Source: Trichoplax adhaerens | Taxonomy: Eukaryota > Placozoa > Uniplacotomia > Trichoplacea > Trichoplacidae | Reading direction: 5' to 3' | Assembly: GCF_000150275.1 (NCBI RefSeq) | Contig: NW_002060946.1 | Coordinates: forward strand, 34,678 to 98,677 | Length of the DNA stretch: 64,000 nt | In this document: positions 62,457 through 64,000 of the stretch, piece by piece | Layout of the letters: each line of letters starts with the position of its first letter | How positions within the stretch are numbered: position 1 is the stretch's first letter | Notes under the pieces: generated by a model | Seen by the model: the letters and a program-made list of their open reading frames with translations, nothing else | Told to the model about the DNA's origin: nothing | Databases searched by the model: none | Program-made: the position numbers and the translations under genes

Positions 62457-64000
62457 CTTGATATTTTAATGTTGCTATATTCAGAGAAGTTAACAACGAT
62501 AATACAACGTCATCAACGATTATCATCGCCATTATTAGAAAGCCATTACAACCAAATTTACTAATAGGTTTAAAATTTGTTGCTTACACTACCAATCAAC
62601 TACTACTACTATTGTCTATATTTTAGTCGATTACACAATATCTGTTTGCAAAGCATTTCAACTAACACCAATAGAAAAAAGTACTGTATAGCTTCACATT
62701 GTAATGATTTTATTGCTTCGATATTCATATTTTTACTCTGCAATTTAGTCTTGTAGCACAATATATTCAATTTCAAATAGATCTATTGTTCAAGTACATC
62801 TACTATAAAAGATCTTCACTGTAATCATAATCAATTTACGTACAGTAGCATCCCAAGGCAACAGCTGATTGTACGTATTATTTCCAGTGACAATAATTAC
62901 AAGAAGAGACAAAAGGTGGTCCAAACTAATAGCTGGTTTATATTAGTATTATGTAAAAATGGAATAGAACATGACTTTGCCACTTGATTCAATTTCGATT
63001 TTCATTACATACAATTATGAATATTATTTTTAATTATTACTTTGACTATATTTTACAAATTTAGAGAGGGACCAGTCGCGGGATATTTTATAAGATGGTA
63101 GAGAGGAATTATACTCTAGACAACTCACGAAAGATTTTAATCCGTATTATTAAAGCGCTATTTTTTTTAACCCTTACGCTTTAAGTTGGCACATAACAGG
63201 CGAGTAATAAATAAATAATAACCATAGTTACAGTAATTCTTCGAATAAATAGATAAGGGATAGAAGGATATCAAACAATAAAATTACTTCTGCAATGATA
63301 AAATTATGATGTATACCGCTGTATAGGTATACTTATATCATCATTATATGTGCATCATCGTTATTTCAGTCATTTGCAAACTTACAGCATTCGAATGTAT
63401 GTTTAAACTCGTAGGAAGTAAAAAGATGAAAGCATTTGGCAATAATCACTTCTTCAATGGCAATGATGTATTACACTGTCTATATATCTATATCGTAATG
63501 ATATGTGCATTCCTTGCTATGATTCAGATGAAGCTAATTCATTTATTGCGCAAATGATTCATCCAGTAGTCTTTACTACTGTCACTCTTCTGTGGGGATG
63601 AATATTACGGTACAATCGTATCATGTACTGTTGCATGAAGAAGAGGATCAAGCTCAATTTATCTACGATTCTAGAAAATTGGACAAACAGGATGTTATCA
63701 TCATGTTGTCTTATTAGTATCAGCTTGAACTATATTGCAATCTAAAATAGTATAAGTACCAACATTCTACCTTTATGACACAACGATTGATCATTTTCAA
63801 TTTTTATAATAACTATTCACGAAAGAGGAATTAATTGAATAAATCTAAACAAATAAAAGAGCACAGGTAACTTTCTAGTACAACATTGTCCTTTCAAATG
63901 TATAGAATTTTCTATTCTTATCACGTCATACTCTAAGTTTCAATCATAAGATGCCATCCAATTCCAATGTCAATAAATCAGTGCAATTCTTGCAAAATTG
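62457..64000. other. CEP152 upstream region and window end
   Basis: Holds the likely CEP152 promoter, including the candidate RFX half-site listed separately. The 69-codon frame at 63348-63557 is hydrophobic and unrecognised. Small GTAC palindromes occur (gtactgtatag near 62680). Nothing else was seen. Confidence 0.55.
62849..62862. promoter_or_regulatory. Candidate RFX X-box-like site upstream of CEP152
   Basis: catcccaaggcaac carries one intact GGCAAC half-site and a weaker left half with a two-base spacer. It lies about 395 bases upstream of the CEP152 ATG, and acgtac (62838-62843) and gtacgt (62871-62876) flank it as an inverted pair. RFX factors regulate many centriole and cilium genes through X-boxes. 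The left half departs from consensus, so this is only a candidate. Confidence 0.3.

Overview
This window looks like a nuclear segment from an early-branching animal. It is AT-rich, roughly one third G+C by eye. Spliced genes have short introns with GT..AG ends, two rhodopsin-family receptor genes have no introns, and several gene families are animal-type (CEP152, HSF2BP, HMG20, CHTOP, LMAN1). Low G+C, compact introns and intronless receptors together suggest a placozoan (Trichoplax/Hoilungia type). That assignment is inference; no database was consulted. Gene names below come from aligning hand-spliced translations to families recalled from memory. All splice phases were checked by arithmetic.

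Layout. 1-6630: no gene seen; holds a diverged ~465 bp tandem duplication. 6631-8031 (+): intronless receptor with an LGR/relaxin-receptor-like 7TM core and a very long third extracellular loop. 8032-13377: no gene seen; first clusters of a palindromic TACTGTACAGTA-type repeat. 13378-14504 (+): CHTOP-like mRNA export factor, two exons. 16140-20722 (-): LMAN1/ERGIC-53, fourteen exons. 22569-24457 (+): LYRM7, five exons. 25085-27705 (-): HMG20, nine exons. 29182-30204 (-): second intronless receptor. 30205-36970: no gene seen. 36971-44088 (+): uncharacterised 677-residue coiled-coil protein, two exons with a 5.1 kb intron. 46664-49671 (-): HSF2BP/MEILB2, fourteen exons including very small ones. 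49672-55390: no secure gene; one 170 bp tandem duplication. 55391-62456 (-): CEP152, seven exons, 2002 residues. 62457-64000: CEP152 upstream region and nothing else secure.

The genes are not an operon or pathway cluster. They are ordinary cell-biology genes: ER-Golgi cargo transport, complex III assembly, LSD1/CoREST-type chromatin regulation, mRNA export, centriole duplication and meiotic recombination, plus two sensory or peptide-type receptors. LMAN1 and LYRM7 are divergent and share 1.8 kb of 5' flank. CHTOP/LMAN1, LYRM7/HMG20 and the coiled-coil gene/HSF2BP are convergent pairs. The main unexplained structure is a family of GTAC-rich palindromic clusters near the 5' ends of LMAN1, LYRM7 and HMG20, including a 40 bp core found identically at two sites 6.9 kb apart.
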